8,235 bases of DNA, from positions 1-8,235 of the forward strand of contig CAYSXZ010000030.1 of NCBI GenBank assembly GCA_964435235.1, given 5' to 3'. This stretch comes from JAVZJR01 sp964435235. GTDB lineage: Archaea > Micrarchaeota > Micrarchaeia > Anstonellales > Bilamarchaeaceae. Both the position numbers and the translations under genes were made by a program. Positions 6,543-8,235 of this stretch are shown here, one piece after another (position 1 is the first letter of the stretch; the number at the start of each line of letters is the position of its first letter). The notes beneath the pieces are model-generated. The model saw nothing but the letters and a program-made list of their open reading frames with translations, searched no databases and had not been told where the DNA came from.

Positions 6543-7256
6543 ATGCTCGGTGTTATAGGTGGGAGCGGGTTCTATACATTAAATGGTAAAAGAAAGGAAA
6601 GCATAATTAAAACTCCGTACGGCGAGGTAGATATCGAAATCTCAGAGATATTAGGAAAGAGAGTAGTGTTTATCCCCAGGCATAAGAGGAGACATAGCGT
6701 ACCTCCTCACAAAGTGAATTATAGGGCAAACATATATGCTTTGAAGATGCTTGGCATTACCAACATTATCGGAATATACGCCACCGGCATAATATCATCA
6801 TACAAACCTGGCGACGTAATCCTAATTAAGGATTTTATTGGTCTCTGGACGCCAGCTACTTTTTTTGATGATTTTAGCGATGAAATGAAACATACTGATT
6901 TTTCTGAACCATATCATAAGGAATTACAAAACTTGGCCAACACAATAGCAAAGAAAAAAGGAATTGTTCTAAGAAAGGGTGGTGTAATTGCAACAACATA
7001 TGGCCCAAGATTTGAAACAAGAGCTGAGATAACAGCCCTTAAAAGATTAGGCGCAAACCTTGTTAGTATGACTCATTCTTATGAAGCAACGTTAATAGGA
7101 GAATTGGGAATTCCGTATGTTGCTTTCGCTGTGGGAACAAATTACGCATGCGGAGTAAAAAAAGGAAAGCTTACCAGTAAAGAAGTTATAGAACATATGG
7201 AAAAAGCAAAGAAAAAGTTATGCATGCTTATAGATGGTTTTATTGAAATTCTTTAG
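6543..7256 (+). CDS. MTA/purine nucleoside phosphorylase family, predicted S-methyl-5'-thioinosine / 6-oxopurine type
   Basis: This is a cytoplasmic enzyme that splits a nucleoside with phosphate into base plus (methylthio)ribose-1-phosphate, in purine and methylthioadenosine salvage. The 237 residues show family motifs: phosphate-binding GGSGFY (6-11), PRHKRRHSVPPHKVNYRANI (45-64) and GPRFETRAEI (154-163). SMTHSYEA (175-182) is in the sugar/substrate region. Base-recognition residues are in TNYACG, giving Asn200 and Ala202 where adenine-specific MTA phosphorylases have Asp and Asp (TDYD). The Asn/Ala pair is the pattern I recall for methylthioinosine phosphorylases and points to 6-oxopurine substrates. 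The loop usually read as RHG is RHK here. It is slightly shorter than most MTA phosphorylases (about 260-280). The start at 6543 gives the canonical MLGVIGGSG beginning. It lies 30 bases after the thioredoxin-fold gene, and no ribosome binding site is seen. Confidence 0.92.
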   Translation: MLGVIGGSGFYTLNGKRKESIIKTPYGEVDIEISEILGKRVVFIPRHKRRHSVPPHKVNYRANIYALKMLGITNIIGIYATGIISSYKPGDVILIKDFIGLWTPATFFDDFSDEMKHTDFSEPYHKELQNLANTIAKKKGIVLRKGGVIATTYGPRFETRAEITALKRLGANLVSMTHSYEATLIGELGIPYVAFAVGTNYACGVKKGKLTSKEVIEHMEKAKKKLCMLIDGFIEIL

Positions 7257-7305
7257 CACATTATTTTATATTGTAAACAACTACATTTAAAAACCTAATC
7301 TTACA

Positions 7306-7314
7306 CATATAATA
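7306..7314 (+). promoter_or_regulatory. TATA-like box for the right-edge gene
   Basis: CATATAATA is centred about 34 bases before the ATG at 7344, placing transcription start near 7336. GGTGGG (7335-7340) then directly precedes the start, the same arrangement as at the 919 gene. A second AT-rich candidate, ATTTAAAAA, lies at 7285-7293. Confidence 0.35.
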
Positions 7315-7343
7315 CAAACTGAATTATTTAAATAGGTGGGTAT

Positions 7344-8235
7344 ATGCAAAATAAACAAGATAAACAAGAGCAGCAGGTTAATGGAGATAGTGAAAAAAAA
7401 GGATTATTTCCAAGAATGAAAAATAAAATTAGTAATTTTTTTTGGGATAGGAAGGATAAAAAGGATGACAATACAGAGAAGAAGGACCTAGGAAAAAAAG
7501 AACAGGTGGAACTACAACCAGCAGAAAGTTCTGCACAAAAGAACCTGCTAGACTCAAAAGCATTTTCTGAATTTATCAGCCAATTTCTCGATAACATTGA
7601 ACGAGGATATACAAGAACAGATGATGAAAGTACAGCTCTTGTATTTCGTGAAATATGCTCTCAAGATAACTTTTTGGAAGCAATAAAAAGTTCCTCCATA
7701 CTTACTCCTCTCGAAGAAATGGAATCTACGTATAGAAACCACATGATGGATGCAAGAAATAATCTTGTAGAAAAACTTAGAAGCAACGGGCGAATTACAC
7801 TCACCAAAGACGAATTAGATATAATTATAGTCACTCTGCTAAATCATAATAACACGGAGTTTAGGGTATCTTTCTTTGATTATATCATTGACACTGCAAA
7901 GTCTCTTAGAAGTCCAGACCAAGTAGGAAAATTTGTTGGAAGCGTTCTTTCGCAACTTACCACTCTATCGTCAACAAGGGAGAAGACCACCGAAGATGCG
8001 AAATCTACAAGAAAACTCATGGACCAGCGGTTAGCTTCTCACTACCTTAGAGAAACGACGGGGCCAATAATAGAAAAAGCGGTCAAAGAATTAGAATCGC
8101 AACTTCCTGATTCTCCACATAAAAAGATACAGATCTCGTTTTTCCAGCAAGCTATTTTATCTGATCCGCAAATAATAGAAAATCCGGCAACGATAGAGGG
8201 TAAGATGTGGAAAGAATATATAACTGACATAAGAC
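7344..8235 (+). CDS. Helical protein of unknown function, 5' part (runs off right edge)
   Basis: The frame is open from the ATG at 7344 to the last base, 297 codons without a stop, so the protein continues beyond the window. GGTGGG lies three bases before the ATG. Residues 1-60 are lysine-, aspartate- and glutamine-rich with no hydrophobic segment, so a cytoplasmic location is likely. From about residue 70 the sequence is predicted helical. Residues about 155-225 form helices around KDELDIIIVTLL, EFRVSFFDYIIDTAK and VGKFVGSVLSQL. This order and the FVG----L pattern (FVG at 197-199) resemble the 75-residue repeat of the left-edge protein. A second S-F-F helix (from Ser265, against Ser176) hints at a further diverged repeat. 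I do not recognise a catalytic motif or known family. The coding call rests on frame length, start context and protein-like composition. Confidence 0.8.
   Translation, partial: MQNKQDKQEQQVNGDSEKKGLFPRMKNKISNFFWDRKDKKDDNTEKKDLGKKEQVELQPAESSAQKNLLDSKAFSEFISQFLDNIERGYTRTDDESTALVFREICSQDNFLEAIKSSSILTPLEEMESTYRNHMMDARNNLVEKLRSNGRITLTKDELDIIIVTLLNHNNTEFRVSFFDYIIDTAKSLRSPDQVGKFVGSVLSQLTTLSSTREKTTEDAKSTRKLMDQRLASHYLRETTGPIIEKAVKELESQLPDSPHKKIQISFFQQAILSDPQIIENPATIEGKMWKEYITDIR

Overview
The window looks archaeal. It is AT-rich. Promoters are TATA/BRE-like boxes about 25-40 bases upstream of starts. One clear GGTGA-type ribosome binding site is present. Three genes belong to families typical of archaea: a CDKAL1/e-MtaB-type tRNA methylthiotransferase, a DUF234-type ATPase, and a 6-oxopurine-type member of the MTA/purine nucleoside phosphorylase family. 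The long, lineage-specific secreted and helical-repeat proteins would fit a DPANN-like or other uncultivated archaeon, but that placement is a guess.

Layout. At 1-786 (+) lies the 3' end of a gene for a helical protein built from 75-residue (225-bp) tandem repeats. At 919-2697 (+) is a predicted exported two-part protein: a beta-strand-rich, porin-like N-terminal half joined to a C-terminal transglutaminase-like Cys-His-Asp domain. It converges on the tRNA methylthiotransferase gene at 2694-3929 (-), and the two stop codons share one CTAG. After a divergent intergenic region comes an ATPase with a winged-helix region and a PD-(D/E)xK nuclease-like C-terminus (4080-5402, +). Next is a membrane-anchored, extracytoplasmic DsbA/GILT-like thioredoxin-fold protein with a CPWG active-site loop (5484-6512, +). 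An oligo-T tract and a nucleoside phosphorylase gene with MTI/6-oxopurine specificity residues follow (6543-7256, +). The right edge (7344-8235, +) is the 5' part of a further gene, open at the window end. It encodes a charged N-terminus followed by helical segments that weakly resemble the left-edge repeat protein.

Functionally, two genes are housekeeping: tRNA position-37 modification, and purine/methylthio-nucleoside salvage. Two are cell-surface genes: the barrel-transglutaminase fusion and the thiol-fold protein. Two are repeat-protein genes at the edges. No strong operon structure is seen. Most genes have their own promoter-like sequence, and only the thioredoxin-fold and phosphorylase genes are close enough (30 bases) to be co-transcribed. 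No tRNA, rRNA, CRISPR array, transposase or integrase was found, and no gene-free stretch exceeds 300 bases. The most unusual items are the barrel-plus-transglutaminase architecture, the mosaic tandem repeats, the monothiol CPWG loop and the Asp-to-Asn/Ala switch in the phosphorylase.
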